From NCBI RefSeq assembly GCF_902806685.2, contig NC_048548.1:806001-870000 (forward strand): 64,000 bases of DNA. Reading direction: 5' to 3'. This DNA comes from Maniola hyperantus. Taxonomy: Eukaryota > Arthropoda > Insecta > Lepidoptera > Nymphalidae. Below are positions 57,701-63,479 of this stretch, in pieces. Every line of letters begins with the position of its first letter. Within the stretch, counting starts at the first letter, position 1. The position numbers were made by a program, and so were the translations under genes. The notes under the pieces were generated by a model that searched no databases, was not told the DNA's origin, and was given only the letters and a program-made list of their open reading frames with translations.

Positions 57701-59432
57701 TATATGGTACATAATATATCAAAATTTCAGTATTTGAGATAGACCTCATCACGACAATAGTATAAAACTGACCTCTTTTACAGGTCCCCTAGGTAAAGAT
57801 AGGTGTACTGGAGAATCTGTTGACTCATGACTGAACTATTAAGATTTTATGAAATGAAAACTTCTGTATTACCATTGTGATTTAGACTGGGTAGAGCATT
57901 GATATAAGCACAGATTGAACACGTTAAAAAAACACACACTTAATTTAAAAGCCGAGCTTAAATTGGGTATTTGACTACATAAAAAATAAATTATTTCTCA
58001 GTGATTATTAAATAGAGGGTCTTCCAAAATACGTAAAATCCACCTCCTTTGTTGGTTTTAAGTGTAATAACCATTTTAAATAATCGATTAAACTAAAAAA
58101 AGCACGTCAAATGATTGTGACGTCACACACCGGTATTTTATAGAATCTTGCATACTAAGCGCGCGTTTTGACGTTTGATAAAAAGTTACTGATTTGACTA
58201 GTTGTCAAATACCGTATTGAAGCTTTATCAGTGATATGGTACTAATATATTCTTTATTTATATTTTATACTACATTTATATATTCTTACACATGTCATAT
58301 TAATAATAATAACTATGTGGTTGACGTAGTGGGTAGCACGTATATTATTACTATGTTATTTTATTACTGTTTTTTATCCAAGCATTGCGTGCTACTGTTT
58401 GTTGATCCGAATAAATAAAAATAAAAATAAAAATCAGTGTTAGTACTTACTTCACAATCCCATGTACGATGTCTTCGTCCAAATAGGCCGCGTTGAACTT
58501 GACTATGTTGATGATAAGGTTCACGAACTCCACGATGTGCGCCGGCGCACGCAGCTGCGGCAGCCAGTCCAATAGGAATGGGCCAATCTGGAATAGACAA
58601 CAATTATTTGTTAGTCCATAGTCCATACTAATATCATAAATGCGAAAGTGTCTGTCTGCTAGCTTTTCACGGCTCATCCGTTTAACCGATTTTGACGAAA
58701 TTTGGTACAGAGATAGCTTGCATCTCAAGGACGAACATAGGCATTTGGTCCTGGAAAATTAAAAAGTTCCCACAAAACTAAAAACTTAAATCTACTTAAA
58801 CAAAGTTGTACACATCTTCCTACTTGATACAGATATAGTTTGCATCCAAGATACTACTATATACTACTTCTTATCCCAAAAATTAAAGAGTTCTCGTGAG
58901 ACAAACTCATGGGCATCATCTAGTTTGATATAAAATAGCATTTATATATAACTAGCTGCCCCGGCGAACTTAATTCAGTCGATTCATATTTTTTTAATTT
59001 TTCTCTCCGTAAGAACCATCCTCGTACTTCAAGGAATATTATAAAAAAAAGAATTAGCGAAATCGGTTCAGCTGTTCTCGAGATTTGCGATGACCAACAC
59101 ATTTAGTGATTCATTTTTATATTATAGATTTAATTTAGTATTAGTTTTGATAGTATTGTTACAATTTAAAAACTCACCATTTCTTCAAGAAATTTAATAT
59201 CTTTTCCAGTATTAAGCAGTGTGTACAGAAGCTTGAAGCGCAGCTGGTAGTCCTCGGGCGGGTGCGTGCTATGGGTCCTCTGGAGATATTGGAACAGAAT
59301 GGTGCGCATGATGATCAGGTCTGGCTGGCCCTCCGCGATGCACCGCAGGAGGCCTAGCGCTGCGTGGCGGGCCTCGGGGTTTGGATCTTCTAGCAGGTCT
59401 CTTGTGCATGTCCATATCTTTTCTACTCCACC
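24574..59432 (-). CDS. TSC2: Tuberin (TSC2 / gigas), 5' partial, 36 exons
   Basis: GTPase-activating subunit of the TSC1-TSC2 complex, which turns off Rheb and so restrains TORC1. Exons in transcript order: 59432-59178, 58587-58451, 57366-57192, 56848-56633, 56126-55985, 55537-55392, 54613-54450, 53757-53589, 53021-52791, 52450-52265, 51832-51647, 51144-50961, 50596-50441, 50049-49853, 49122-49000, 48529-48393, 47760-47635, 46644-46542, 45080-44995, 43248-43147, 42015-41922, 41779-41639, 40775-40665, 39333-39260, 38636-38474, 37845-37684, 36837-36792, 36168-36083, 34426-34275, 32059-31920, 30922-30807, 29482-29406, 28148-28013, 26831-26691, 25467-25291, 24780-24574. The sum is 5244 bp, 1747 codons plus stop, with every phase compatible. 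Human tuberin is 1807 residues; roughly 80 N-terminal residues lie outside the window. Least certain: exon 20's weak GTCGGG donor, exon 26's donor and exon 27. Introns are full of TEs. Confidence 0.95.
25291..32059 (-). CDS. TSC2: TSC2 exons 30-35: RapGAP catalytic domain
   Basis: Exon 30 has PSFVFLQLYH, exon 32 VGVLYVGPGQQDDEVAIL, exon 33 GRYTYVWNDDIMQ, exon 34 KYIGNDFVSIVYNDSGHDFN, exon 35 GHFNLCIVVVEPLEHGMNRV. The asparagine-thumb residue of this GAP family is the AAC codon at 26751-26753 (GND motif), intact, so catalysis on Rheb should be preserved. This is the best-conserved part of the gene. Confidence 0.97.
25595..25831 (+). repeat. Unclassified 240-bp dispersed repeat
   Basis: GTGTGCAGGCTCGACCGTAC, GAGCGGTTGGTTGTGCTCGG, AGCGCCATCTAGTTGCTATT. 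The only other copy in the window is 43506-43756. Noncoding. Confidence 0.6.
26052..26594. mobile_element. 543-bp TIR element with TTA target duplication (PIF/Harbinger-like MITE)
   Basis: Ends GGGCCGGTTGTTTCAA and TTGAAACAACCGGCCC, flanked by TTA on both sides (26049-26051, 26595-26597). The interior repeats ACGTTCGTTA-type motifs and has no transposase. Confidence 0.75.
26857..27530 (-). pseudogene. CR1/jockey-type LINE 3' end
   Basis: The minus strand is open for the RT C-terminal block (LLWNSLPLDIKQSQSLSIFK, then TKLKLF). The 3' UTR ends in an (AGTAA)n-type tail at 26857. Another copy of its 3' UTR is at 59465-59812. Confidence 0.7.
27590..28008 (-). mobile_element. Lep1-like element A split by SINE B
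   Basis: 27600-27700 and 27885-28008 together form a Lep1-like A copy (CGACGTGATTTTTTGCATGG ... CACGGGATTTTTAAAAACCT). The SINE B at 27705-27880 (minus) has intact A and B boxes. Confidence 0.65.
28257..28600 (-). mobile_element. SINE family A, full length
   Basis: The minus strand starts GACGACCTCCCTGGCGCAGT (A-box GGCGCAGTGGTGAGC), B-box GGTCCCGGGTTCCCTGG, body, and an A-rich tail (T-run 28257-28273). Confidence 0.85.
28611..28730 (-). mobile_element. Lep1-like element C fragment
   Basis: ACGCAACAGATTTTGATGCG and ATAGATAGAGTGATTCAAAA match 8845-9140. Confidence 0.5.
28803..29395. mobile_element. Lep1-like B element inserted into another B element
   Basis: The outer copy (minus) runs to CATGCAGACAGCTA at 28910. 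An inverted complete copy occupies 28911-29153 with eight CAGT repeats. The outer copy resumes at ATGAGGTAGCATCCGCTAAG and is interrupted again by about 150 bp (29195-29340, related to 37435-37590) before GCGGGCATCAGCTAGT. Confidence 0.7.
29583..30431. mobile_element. MITE (CAGTACGCGGCCGAAAG) split by a CR1-type LINE
   Basis: The MITE halves 29583-29661 and 30323-30431 join into the layout of 11751-11936. The insert carries a 5-bp target duplication GTTGA at 29657-29661 and 30323-30327. Confidence 0.85.
29662..30322 (-). pseudogene. CR1/jockey-type LINE, 5'-truncated, intact C-terminal frame
   Basis: The minus strand is open from 30316 to 29882 (144 codons: GKAADIGKIFVLQKRAIRAI, SFVGMSVIFYNKIPQATLDL, end YVNDKKAWI), followed by a 3' UTR and (ATTCT)n tail. 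Same subfamily as 40972-41453 and, more distantly, 35500-35976. Confidence 0.85.
30965..31805. repeat. Intronic cluster of ACGGTAATT / AATTACCGT motifs
   Basis: At least eight copies of (C)ACGGTAATT or CACCGTAATT at about 30970, 30990, 31375-31400, 31710-31800, around a SINE A (31033-31380). 31440-31700 is otherwise featureless. Confidence 0.5.
31033..31380 (-). mobile_element. SINE family A, full length
   Basis: Same structure as 28257-28600: B-box GGTCCCGTGTTCGATTCC, 18-nt T-run at 31033. Confidence 0.85.
32110..32810 (-). pseudogene. LINE reverse-transcriptase fragment interrupted by a MITE
   Basis: The minus strand encodes VVYTDYSKAFDKISHSSLIA and WLTSYLRERIQA at 32611-32774, then after the MITE TPGVPQGSHLGPLFFNILVN at about 32160-32262. 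These are consecutive RT motifs of a jockey/CR1-type element. Degenerate downstream; no FADD box is seen. Confidence 0.8.
32272..32610. mobile_element. 339-bp near-perfect palindromic MITE inside the RT fragment
   Basis: Arms of about 145 bp from AATAGGCTACTTGACAATTT to its mirror AAATTGTCAAGTAGCCTATT. Asymmetric centre around 32410-32470 (AATGCATGACGTCAGAGCAC). Removing it restores the RT reading frame. TSD unresolved. Confidence 0.9.
32838..33311 (-). mobile_element. Two tandem Lep1-like B elements
   Basis: Head-to-tail copies 32838-33082 and 33083-33311, each from TCTAAATATATAAA through (GACT)n to GCTAGT. Joined at AGCTAGTCTAAATATA. Confidence 0.75.
33606..34197 (+). pseudogene. LTR-retrotransposon gag fragment, flanked by a 12-bp direct repeat
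   Basis: Open from about 33670 to 34198. RQNNKSIEDYAKEMSELFVD, KKFADGLRNRTLSTVITARN and DSLKDAIQGALDEE are typical of Ty3/gypsy-type gag. No protease, RT or LTR is found next to it. TCACACTGTACA occurs at 33594-33605 and 34186-34197. A T-run (33651-33669) precedes the frame. Confidence 0.7.
34275..49122 (-). CDS. TSC2: TSC2 exons 15-29: regulatory Ser-rich middle
   Basis: Less conserved and disordered, with islands of homology: FHVELTETCVDLLARYTF (exon 16), STTWLVGHKLVTITTS (exon 17), WAELHVRSPTGDVSWLLRM (exon 22). Two known Akt sites of tuberin have counterparts: RQRSSSL in exon 15 (human S939 region) and KRSNTISVMSPTRRNR in exon 29 (human T1462 region). Exons 18-20 and 23-28 are short and low-complexity; they are supported mainly by splice sites and phase. 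Exon 28 (36083-36168) abuts a 25-bp minisatellite. Confidence 0.85.
34508..34732 (-). mobile_element. Lep1-like element, subfamily B
   Basis: TAAATATATAAAAGGAAAAG to CGAGCATAAGCTAGT; full length. Confidence 0.75.
34847..35048. mobile_element. Palindromic MITE (GAGATCTATAGA family), expanded
   Basis: Standard ends, with an extra duplication of AAATTTATGTGAGA in the centre (34905-34965). Confidence 0.7.
35160..36005 (+). pseudogene. RTE LINE 3' end interrupted by a CR1-type LINE
   Basis: RTE sequence 35160-35499 (ITQRVIKRAMLGVSLRHQIS-like in broken frame, CCCCACTAGGTAGACGGACG) continues at 35977 with GTCCAGCAGTGGACGTCGAT. The inserted LINE is flanked by TATGT on both sides. Confidence 0.75.
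35500..35976 (+). pseudogene. CR1/jockey-type LINE 3' end, (TTTTA)n tail
   Basis: Open frame KSFVGMGITFYNKIPQTILD, KFKKSIKNMLLKKAYY, YLNDKRAWI, stop at 35757-35759. 3' UTR CTTGCTGGTTCTTCTCGGTA. TSD TATGT at 35495-35499 and 35977-35981. Confidence 0.85.
36169..36381. repeat. 25-bp minisatellite next to TSC2 exon 28
   Basis: About 8.5 copies of TATCACATTTATCCGTTAAA then TCCTG. It touches the exon 28 acceptor, so the region upstream of AG (minus strand) is repeat-derived. The distal end is a SINE B T-run. Confidence 0.85.
36382..36537 (-). mobile_element. SINE family B, head-truncated
   Basis: AATATTAGCCATGTTAAATG, CTTGTGCTAGGAGTAGGTAC, GGTTTGAACCGTCGACCTTT; ends at TCCTTTACATGGT, where the GGTTCCGTACC-family repeat (36540-36690) begins. 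Confidence 0.75.
36721..36898. repeat. Direct repeats bracketing TSC2 exon 27
   Basis: ACATCTCCTCAGGAATGACT and ACATCTCCTCAGGAATGGCT, each followed by TCACACGATAC, lie at 36722 and 36855 on either side of the 46-bp exon candidate. Confidence 0.7.
37140..37435. mobile_element. Long TIR MITE (ACCGATTCTAAGCACAACC)
   Basis: Outer AACCGATTCT / AGAATCGGGGCC and inner TTTTAGAGTATTCGC / AGATACTCTAAATTTAGTTT arms. Relative at 44125-44395. 37436-37590 is a further repeat, also seen at 29195-29340. Confidence 0.6.
37861..38232. mobile_element. Putative TIR element abutting TSC2 exon 26
   Basis: Ends ATTGGGTATTTGACTCC and AAGTACCCAAT form short inverted ends, with ATCCTAGTT/AACTAGGAT subterminal arms. 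The interior includes a CATTTTGACGTCA site. Weak support. Confidence 0.45.
38790..38968 (-). mobile_element. Degenerate SINE family C
   Basis: CCTCTCAGAATGAGAAAGGT, TGGCCAAGAGTGGATTGGGA, TTTATGATGTTTTCCTTCAC match the body of 19612-20003; the tRNA head is lost. Confidence 0.6.
39044..39222. mobile_element. MITE (GTACAGTACGCGGCCGAAAG)
   Basis: TIRs GTACAGTACGCGGCCG / TGGCCGCGTACAGTA. Inner TAGAGCGTTGTCTC / GGACAACGCTCTACAA. Confidence 0.8.
39375..39535. mobile_element. TIR MITE (GGTATCCACCAAAGCGGAG)
   Basis: Arms GGTATCCACCAAAGCGGAGC and CTCCGCTTAGGTGGATACC with central AAATGACGTGATGA / TCACGTCATCTTTT. Confidence 0.75.
39562..39783 (-). mobile_element. Lep1-like element, subfamily B
   Basis: TCTAAATATATG start, GACGGATCGGGCTGAAATCC, CATAAGCTAGT end. 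Confidence 0.75.
39859..40127. mobile_element. TIR MITE (CGGTATTTGACTA / TAGTTGTCAAATAC)
   Basis: About 269 bp with TIRs. The interior carries GATTGTGACGTCACATACCG. Sisters at 47855-48100 (inverted) and 57965-58217. Confidence 0.75.
40343..40500. mobile_element. Palindromic MITE (GGGGCCGATTCTCTTGTACA)
   Basis: Ends GGGGCCGATTCTCTTGTACA and TTGTGTACAAAAGAATCAGC; most complete copy of this family. Confidence 0.75.
40972..41453 (+). pseudogene. CR1/jockey-type LINE 3' end, (ATTCT)n tail
   Basis: Open segment KVRKSFVGMSVIFYNKIPQA, KCVKSMLLKKAYYTVADYVN, DKKAWI, stop at about 41228, 3' UTR, (ATTCT)5. Nearly identical to 29662-30322 but opposite in orientation. Confidence 0.85.
42117..42262. mobile_element. 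Palindromic MITE (GAGATCTATAGA family)
   Basis: GCTGAGATCAATAGAGCGCA to GTGCGCTCTATAGATCTCAC. 42268-42352 is the CATGTCAAAAGTACG MITE directly adjacent. 42360-43000 has no recognised feature. Confidence 0.75.
43303..44035. mobile_element. GAGATCTATAGA-family MITE split by a Lep1-like A element that itself carries another repeat
   Basis: Left half 43303-43343 (ACATCTATAGAGCGGACTTT), right half 43978-44035 (TCTATAGATCTCAACC). Between: Lep1-like A (43344-43500 and 43770-43970), interrupted by the 250-bp repeat 43506-43756. Confidence 0.65.
44125..44395. mobile_element. TIR MITE (GCCGATTCTGTTG)
   Basis: Arms CTCTAAACTAAATTTAGAGT and ACTCTAAAATTTAGTTGTGC; related to 37140-37435. The CGACAGGTCG-family fragment follows at 44655-44750. 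Confidence 0.55.
44762..44938 (-). mobile_element. SINE family B
   Basis: GAATATTAGCCATGTTAATT, GGTTTGAGCCGCCGACCTTT, AACCGTTGAGCTATTGAAGC. Followed by a (GT)n-rich tract (44940-44985) next to the TSC2 exon 19 donor. Confidence 0.75.
45300..45480. mobile_element. MITE (GATTGGTTAACGCTCGCTCA family)
   Basis: GATTGGTTAACGCTCGCTCA, GCATTGTTGCAACAAGAATC, TGAGATTGTAATAATGATTG. Copies at 9640-9805 and 54765-54905 (inverted). 45480-45990 is A/T-rich, nothing recognised. Confidence 0.6.
46000..46200 (-). mobile_element. Lep1-like element A
   Basis: CTAATATTATACATGCAAAG to CGGACGAAGTCGCGGGCATC; a SINE C scrap (46205-46258) follows. Confidence 0.7.
46285..46517 (-). mobile_element. Lep1-like element B
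   Basis: TATATAAAAGGAAAAGGTGA, (GACT)7, AGCATAAGCTAGT. Ends 25 bp from the TSC2 exon 18 donor. Confidence 0.75.
46715..47050 (+). pseudogene. RTE LINE 3' end with a palindromic MITE inserted
   Basis: RTE parts 46715-46798 and 46925-47050 (AGTCGCAGGGAGCCGCTGGA, tail GGCCTATGTCCAGCATTGTA). The 126-bp MITE at 46799-46924 has arms TAGTCGACGCATTTTAAACT / AGTTTAAAATGCGTCGACTA flanked by TA-rich sequence. Confidence 0.8.
47855..48100. mobile_element. TIR MITE (CCGGTATTTGACAACTAG)
   Basis: Inverted relative to 39859-40127; shares AACTAGTCAAATCAGTATCT and CTATTTAATAATCACTGAGA. Confidence 0.7.
48720..48960 (-). repeat. GGTTCCGTACC-family repeat, inverted
   Basis: AAAATCGGTCAAGTGCGAGT, GACAGACAGACAACAAAGTG, CTTATAAGGGTTC. 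A scrap of the same 5' end lies at 57395-57450. Confidence 0.55.
49137..49405 (-). mobile_element. SINE family A, degenerate
   Basis: TTAGCCCTTGACTGCAATCA, TTTGGTTTCTACACGGCATC, CGGGAATCGAACTCGGGCCT. 49545-49645 is a separate short palindrome (GCATCCGTAAAAG / TTACATTTGCGGATGC). Confidence 0.7.
49853..55537 (-). CDS. TSC2: TSC2 exons 6-14: middle tuberin domain
   Basis: Helical region ending in the best-conserved stretch of the gene, exon 14 (QYMSVFAILLPYTNPSRYNH, then SLAHHVIAAWFLKCRLSYRR). Exon 8 is very GC-rich (53589-53757) compared with its A/T-rich introns. Exon 10 encodes a proline/alanine-rich linker (LLAEPPAPRGTQPATQ) that lies where vertebrate tuberin also has a low-complexity insert. 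Confidence 0.95.
50302..50355 (+). pseudogene. LTR-retrotransposon integrase scrap (VTDNGQQF)
   Basis: Frame reads YPSKIVTDNGQQFATKL then stop, matching the second catalytic Asp motif of gypsy/BEL-type integrases. Lies in the TSC2 intron downstream of exon 13. Confidence 0.55.
51257..51320 (+). pseudogene. Second integrase scrap (IVTDNGQQF)
   Basis: Frame reads FACATTIVTDNGQQFISE, again the integrase D-N-G motif. Shares GACAATGGACAACAATTT with the scrap about 960 bp away. Confidence 0.55.
51915..52216 (+). mobile_element. SINE family C, full length
   Basis: TGATAGCCTAGTGGTTAAGA (A-box), GGGTAGATCCCGGGTACGCA (B-box region), GAAACCGGCATGCCTGAGAG, (ATG)n tail. Confidence 0.8.
52522..52695 (-). 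mobile_element. SINE family B
   Basis: AATATTAGCCATGTTAATCA, GGTTTGAACAGCCGACCATT, AACCGTTAAGCTATTGTGGC. Confidence 0.75.
53183..53350 (-). mobile_element. SINE family B
   Basis: AATATTAGCCATGTTAAATA, GATTTAAACCGTCGACCTTT, TTTACCCGTTGAGCTATTGA. Confidence 0.75.
53940..54210 (-). pseudogene. RTE LINE 3' end
   Basis: The minus strand encodes AQRISKLKWQWAGHVCRRTD, GRWGRRVLEWRPRTGKRSVG, RPPAHWTDD in one frame, longer and cleaner than the other RTE scraps. Tail GTCCAGCAGTGGACGCAAAC. Confidence 0.8.
54640..55012 (-). mobile_element. Lep1-like A variant split by a MITE
   Basis: 54640-54760 (AAATGCGAAAGTGTGTTTGT, GACGTGATGTTTTGCATGGG) and 54905-55012 (AAATCCCGTGGGAACTTTTA, GCGGGCATCAGCTAGT) are separated by a MITE of the GATTGGTTAACGCTCGCTCA family (inverted). 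Confidence 0.65.
55131..55313. mobile_element. Complete TIR MITE (TACAGTGCGACAAGGCT) with TA duplication
   Basis: Perfect ends CAGTGCGACAAGGCT / AGCCTTGTCGCACTG, flanked by TA. Has a 20-nt C-run near 55240. Other copies: 10005-10190, 17230-17760 (split). Confidence 0.85.
55625..55840 (-). mobile_element. Lep1-like A variant
   Basis: TATTATAAATGCGAAAGTGT, CAACGTGATTTTTTGCATGG, GAAGTTGCGGGCATCA. Confidence 0.65.
55985..59432 (-). CDS. TSC2: TSC2 exons 1-5 of this window: N-terminal HEAT/tuberin region
   Basis: Part of the TSC2 CDS. Recognisable blocks: NPEARHAALGLLRCIAEGQP (exon 1), VNLIINIVKFNAAYLDE (exon 2), LEAVVSYSILPRAALGTFV (exon 3), GAVFYINMALWGPRRVHTL (exon 4) and VTYEVVVALESLV (exon 5), colinear with the DUF3384-type helical repeats of tuberin. 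In the family this half binds TSC1 (hamartin). Introns carry three Lep1-like A elements, a different Lep type (58950) and a MITE (57965). Confidence 0.95.
56985..57075 (-). repeat. Unclassified dispersed repeat
   Basis: ACTCACGTGTTTAGTCGACG, TTAGTCTGACTAGTTTC, the inverse of 7965-8150. Confidence 0.4.
57455..57700 (-). mobile_element. Lep1-like element A
   Basis: AATATTATAAATGCTAAAGT, TTGACGAAATTTAGTACAGA, GCGGACGTAACCGCGGGCAT. Confidence 0.75.
57965..58217. mobile_element. TIR MITE (GGGTATTTGACTA / TAGTTGTCAAATACC)
   Basis: Same orientation as 39859-40127. The interior includes GATTGTGACGTCACACACCG. Confidence 0.75.
58620..59125. mobile_element. Two Lep-type elements
   Basis: 58628-58922: A-type, minus, with internal partial duplication (two TACAGA.ATAG.TTGCATC blocks). 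58950-59125: ACTAGCTGCCCCGGCGAACT through AATCGGTTCAGCTGTTCTCG, a different Lep subfamily seen once here. Confidence 0.6.
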
Positions 59433-59464
59433 CTAAAAATTTTGAAAAGAAAATAATAATAATA

Positions 59465-59812
59465 ACCTTTTATTTGGGACCATATAGCGCACAGTTTACA
59501 ATTATTATATAAAACACAACAACACCAAACAAACGTACAGAAAAAAACCCAAAAAAAACACGTAAAAGTATTTTATTTATACTCAATTTGATGTGTTAAT
59601 TTATTTATTTTTACTTTTTATTCCACTTATCTGTCGTCTATTCCTCTCTTATTTACTGTTATATTTTATTTTTATACATATATTATTTGTATTTATTTTA
59701 ATTTATTAGTACACCCCTTCTGCTTTTTTTAATTTTAATAATATCCTATACCCTAAGGTTGCCTGGAAGAGATCGCTATTTTAGCGATAAGGCCGCCTAC
59801 TGTACTTGCAAA
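59465..59812 (+). mobile_element. 3' UTR of a CR1-type LINE
   Basis: TTCCACTTATCTGTCGTCTA, TGGAAGAGATCGCTATTTTA, ATAAGGCCGCCTACTGTAC match, inverted, the 3' region of 26857-27180. No coding part remains. Confidence 0.6.
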
Positions 59813-62040
59813 CATCAAAGTCAAAGTCAAAGTCAAAGTCAAAGATTTATTCAAAATAGGTAATAAATTACTCTTATTGATTGTCTGGTATAGTGTTAGA
59901 TTTGTAAAATAATATAGTGGTGATAATTATAACGCAAACTTAAAACTAAAGCTACGAGGGTTCCAAACGCGCCCAGGTCTGAGAAGAGCCCACAACAAAC
60001 TCAGCCGGGTATTCTTTTTATTATCACCACTTTACAAAATTATTGAAACTTATTAGAACTATCACAAAGTCGTTACGTAGCAACTCATTCCCAAGCTTGC
60101 TTATCATTTAAATAATCCTTTACATTGTAATAGGATTTTTCAATTAGTTTACGTTTTATGAAAACTTTGAACTTGTTGAGAGACATCTCCAATATGTCTT
60201 CTGGAAGCTTATTATAGAAACGTATGGAATTACGAGCAAATGAATTGCTAACTTTACTGAGCCTAGAGGCGGGAATTACAAGTTTATTTTTATTTCTAGT
60301 ATTTATATTATGACAGTCACTTTTTTTTTTAAATTTATTTATGTTTTTATGTACGTACAGTAAATTTTCAAAAATATATTGATTATGCACTGTCATAATT
60401 TTAACTTCCCTAAATTTAGTTCTCAGCGACTCTCGTGGCCCCATACTGTATATGGCTCGAACAGCCCTTTTCTGCAGCACAAAAATAGAATTAATATCAG
60501 CAGCATTACCCCATAATAATATACCATATGACATAATGCTGTGAAAGTAACTAAAATATACTAGTCTCGCAGTTTCTATGTCTGTCAACTGGCGAATCTT
60601 TTTTACCGCATATGCGGCAGAACTAAGTCTGTTCGATAAGTTATTTATATGAGAGCCCCATTGAAGTTTTGCATCTAACGTTATTCCAAGAAAAATAGCG
60701 GTATCCACTAAATCTAATTCCTCATTATTAAGTTGCACAGTGGTTTTCACCTGCTTAACATTTGGTAAAGTGAATTTAATACACTTTGTCTTTTTCCCGT
60801 TGAGAAGCAGGTTATTAGCTTCGAACCACTGTACTAACTTGGTGAGAGAATTGTTTACTTCATCAAAAGTTGTTAAGTATCGATTGATTTTAAATAAAAG
60901 TGATGTATCATCAGCAAACAAGACTATCCCGTAATTGTCCTTAGCGAGGTAAGGAAGGTCATTGATGTAAATAAGGAACAGAAAAGGTCCTAAGATGGAA
61001 CCTTGTGGCACCCCCATTTTTATAACGGATCCGGGAGATCGCTTTCCATTCACGTCTACCCTTTGTATTCTATCATTTAGGTAAGAACTCATCAATTCCA
61101 ATGCTGCACCCCTAATTCCATAATGGTGCAATTTCGCGACCAATGTTTCATGATCAACGCAGTCGAAAGCCTTGGATAAATCACATAAAACGCCAAGCGC
61201 ATCACGTGATTCCTCCCAGGCTTCAAATATATTTAGTATTAACTCAACACCAGCATCGGTTGTTGAGCGACCCCGTGTAAAACCAAACTGTTTGGTGTGA
61301 AATAAATCATTAATGTTGAAAAAATTAAGCAGTTGAGTTAAAATTATTTTTTCAAAGATTTTACTAAAAGTGGGTAGTACAGATATCGGTCTGAAGTTAG
61401 TGGGGTCACTAGTACTACCTGATTTAAATAATGGAATTATTTTACTATGTTTCATTAAGTCTGGAAACTCACCACAGTCAACACAATTATTGAATATTAA
61501 TGCTAACTCGGGTGCAACAATATCAATTAATGATTTCACAACGTTAACGGAAATGCCCCACAGATCATTTGTTTTCTTATTATTAATTAATTTAAAAGCT
61601 TTGATAACGTCAGAGCAACTAACGTGACTGAATTCAAACATTTTATTACATTCAGGCACGTTATCCTCCAATAGTGAGAGAGCGGCGGCTGCTGAAGAGT
61701 TCAATGATTTTGTAGTAGAAACAGGAATATCTGTAAAGAAGGTCTCGAAAACGGTTGCAACCTCGGGGTCTGACGTAATCAACTTGTCATGATATTTTAG
61801 TTCAAAATTACAAGTTTTATGTGTCACTCTTCCTGTTTCTTCGTTAACTATTTTCCAGGTAGTTTTTACTACATTGGAGCTGTTTTTAATTTTTGCCTGG
61901 ATATATTTTGACTTGGCTGCAATGCAATCTCTCTTAAACTTTTTGGAAAACAGTTGAACGTACTGCTTGAATTCGTCACCAGTATCATATTGTCGCTCCG
62001 CATACAATTCATATAGTTCATCTTTGTTATATTTCTATTG
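59813..62040 (-). mobile_element. CR1/jockey-type LINE, 5'-truncated, with an open 640-codon RT frame
   Basis: The minus-strand frame 62007-60085 (first Met; open slightly upstream) encodes a reverse transcriptase: NFRPISVLPTFSKIFEK near residue 205, DLSKAFDCVDHETL near 276, GVPQGSILGP at 332-341, catalytic FADDTSLL at 364-371, thumb/C-terminal RLVYFSYFHSIMSYGILLWG near 481-500, end YLNDKQAWE. The N-terminal AP endonuclease expected in this clade is absent, as is ORF1, so the copy is a 5' truncation. No frameshift or stop in 640 codons suggests a recent insertion. The 3' UTR ends in (GACTTT)n tail at 59815-59845, typical of CR1-like elements that lack poly(A). Confidence 0.9.
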
Positions 62041-62124
62041 TTTTGGTTTTAGTGTGTACAATAAAGAATATTTCACTTTAAAGTATAATTTTTGAGCTTG
62101 AACATCAAAGAAAAACTTCACATA

Positions 62125-62510
62125 TAGTATAAGAGACATGGTCTCTAACTATGGGCCTCATAAGAAAGCTTGTCACTCAGCAAGCGATGGAGACTGCTAT
62201 GCTTGGAGTTTCTCTACTATAAAATCGAAAATGAGGAAAACCAGGGTAACCAACCTAACACAACGGGTTGCGAAGCTGAAGTGGCAATGGGCGGCGCACA
62301 TAGAAAAACCAATAGATATTGGGGTTTCAAGATTCTAGAACGACGACCTCGCACTGAAAGCTCAGCGTTAGCCAACCCCCCACTAGGTGGACTAATTACG
62401 TCAAACCCCAGAAAGCCGCTGGATTCAGGCGAAACATCAGCGAAAGCCAGCATACTGAAGACCCATTATCATGTGATATCGACTATTAGGAATGTATTGA
62501 GTACATTTAC
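62125..62510 (+). pseudogene. RTE LINE 3' end
   Basis: GACATGGTCTCTAACTATGG, GTTGCGAAGCTGAAGTGGCA, CCCCCCACTAGGTGGACTAA; broken frames, no tail motif. Confidence 0.7.
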
Positions 62511-62588
62511 AAATCATAGATTTACAAATGAAAGTGCTTAAATAATAATATATTAAAGACTAATATCAAAAAACTAATTTCTTTTTGT

Positions 62589-62757
62589 ATGAAAGCAAAT
62601 TGCTAATGCGCGTGGCCGCCATTTTAGTGACGTCAGCAGTAGGCTGAAGTTTCGAGCTGATGGTACCCATATTTTTATTTCGGCTGACGTCAAAATGACG
62701 TCATTTCGATGTTAATGAGACATGGTTCCAGCGCAATAGTGATTAGCGGGACTTATA
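62589..62757. mobile_element. TIR MITE (GCAAATTGCTAATGCGCGTG)
   Basis: Inverted copy of 18935-19096; shares GCTGACGTCAAAATGACGTC. Confidence 0.75.
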
Positions 62758-62759
62758 AT

Positions 62760-63475
62760 ATAGCTGTTTGCCACATTTTTTTTTTTGACAAACTTGTGAT
62801 GTATAAAATGTAAAAGTAAATTGTATTATTGACTTTTTAATTATCATCTATATCAATCAGTAATCACAAAAATATGAACAAGAGCAGAGCCTGTCTTTAA
62901 CTTTACCACTATGTGCCCCTTGCCAGCTAGAAGGTTGCCAACCACTAACATGTAACCCTCCACTAATATAGAATTTTGTGAAATTCCAACAGAATTTTTA
63001 AATAATTCAAATCCACATGGACAAAGTCACGGCAATTAGCTAGAGTTATATAAACATTTTGTAACACAAAGCATAACGTTATATTTTTAGAACATCAGCT
63101 GATAAAAAAATGGTAATAAAGATAAATCTATGCATACCAGTTTTAGCCGTTTTTGTAAACAAATTATATGAAATAACATGTTTAGGTGTTATTTAATTTT
63201 GTATGTAGACTGAATATTCAATTCCACCAACATTTCAATTGAATCAACCAATTACTCAGTATATAATATGATTGTTAAGCTTATTTCTGCAGGTGTTCGA
63301 GCCTTGGGGCTTAAGGTTGTACATGTGTTTAGGCCACAGTGGTGGTGATGCACATTGTGTATTGCTTGCTTGGTGGCTTGCATGTTTAGCAGCAGACTAG
63401 CAGTGGGAGGGCGGGGAGTGCATATCACAGGCTGCATGTTGCACCTTACAGATCTGTCTGTTTCAGGGGATTATA
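62760..63475. other. A/T-rich stretch with no recognised gene
   Basis: Contains one eroded Lep1-like end (AATCCACATGGACAAAGTCA, 63010-63045). No TSC2 upstream exon could be identified here. Confidence 0.4.
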
Positions 63476-63479
63476 TCAA

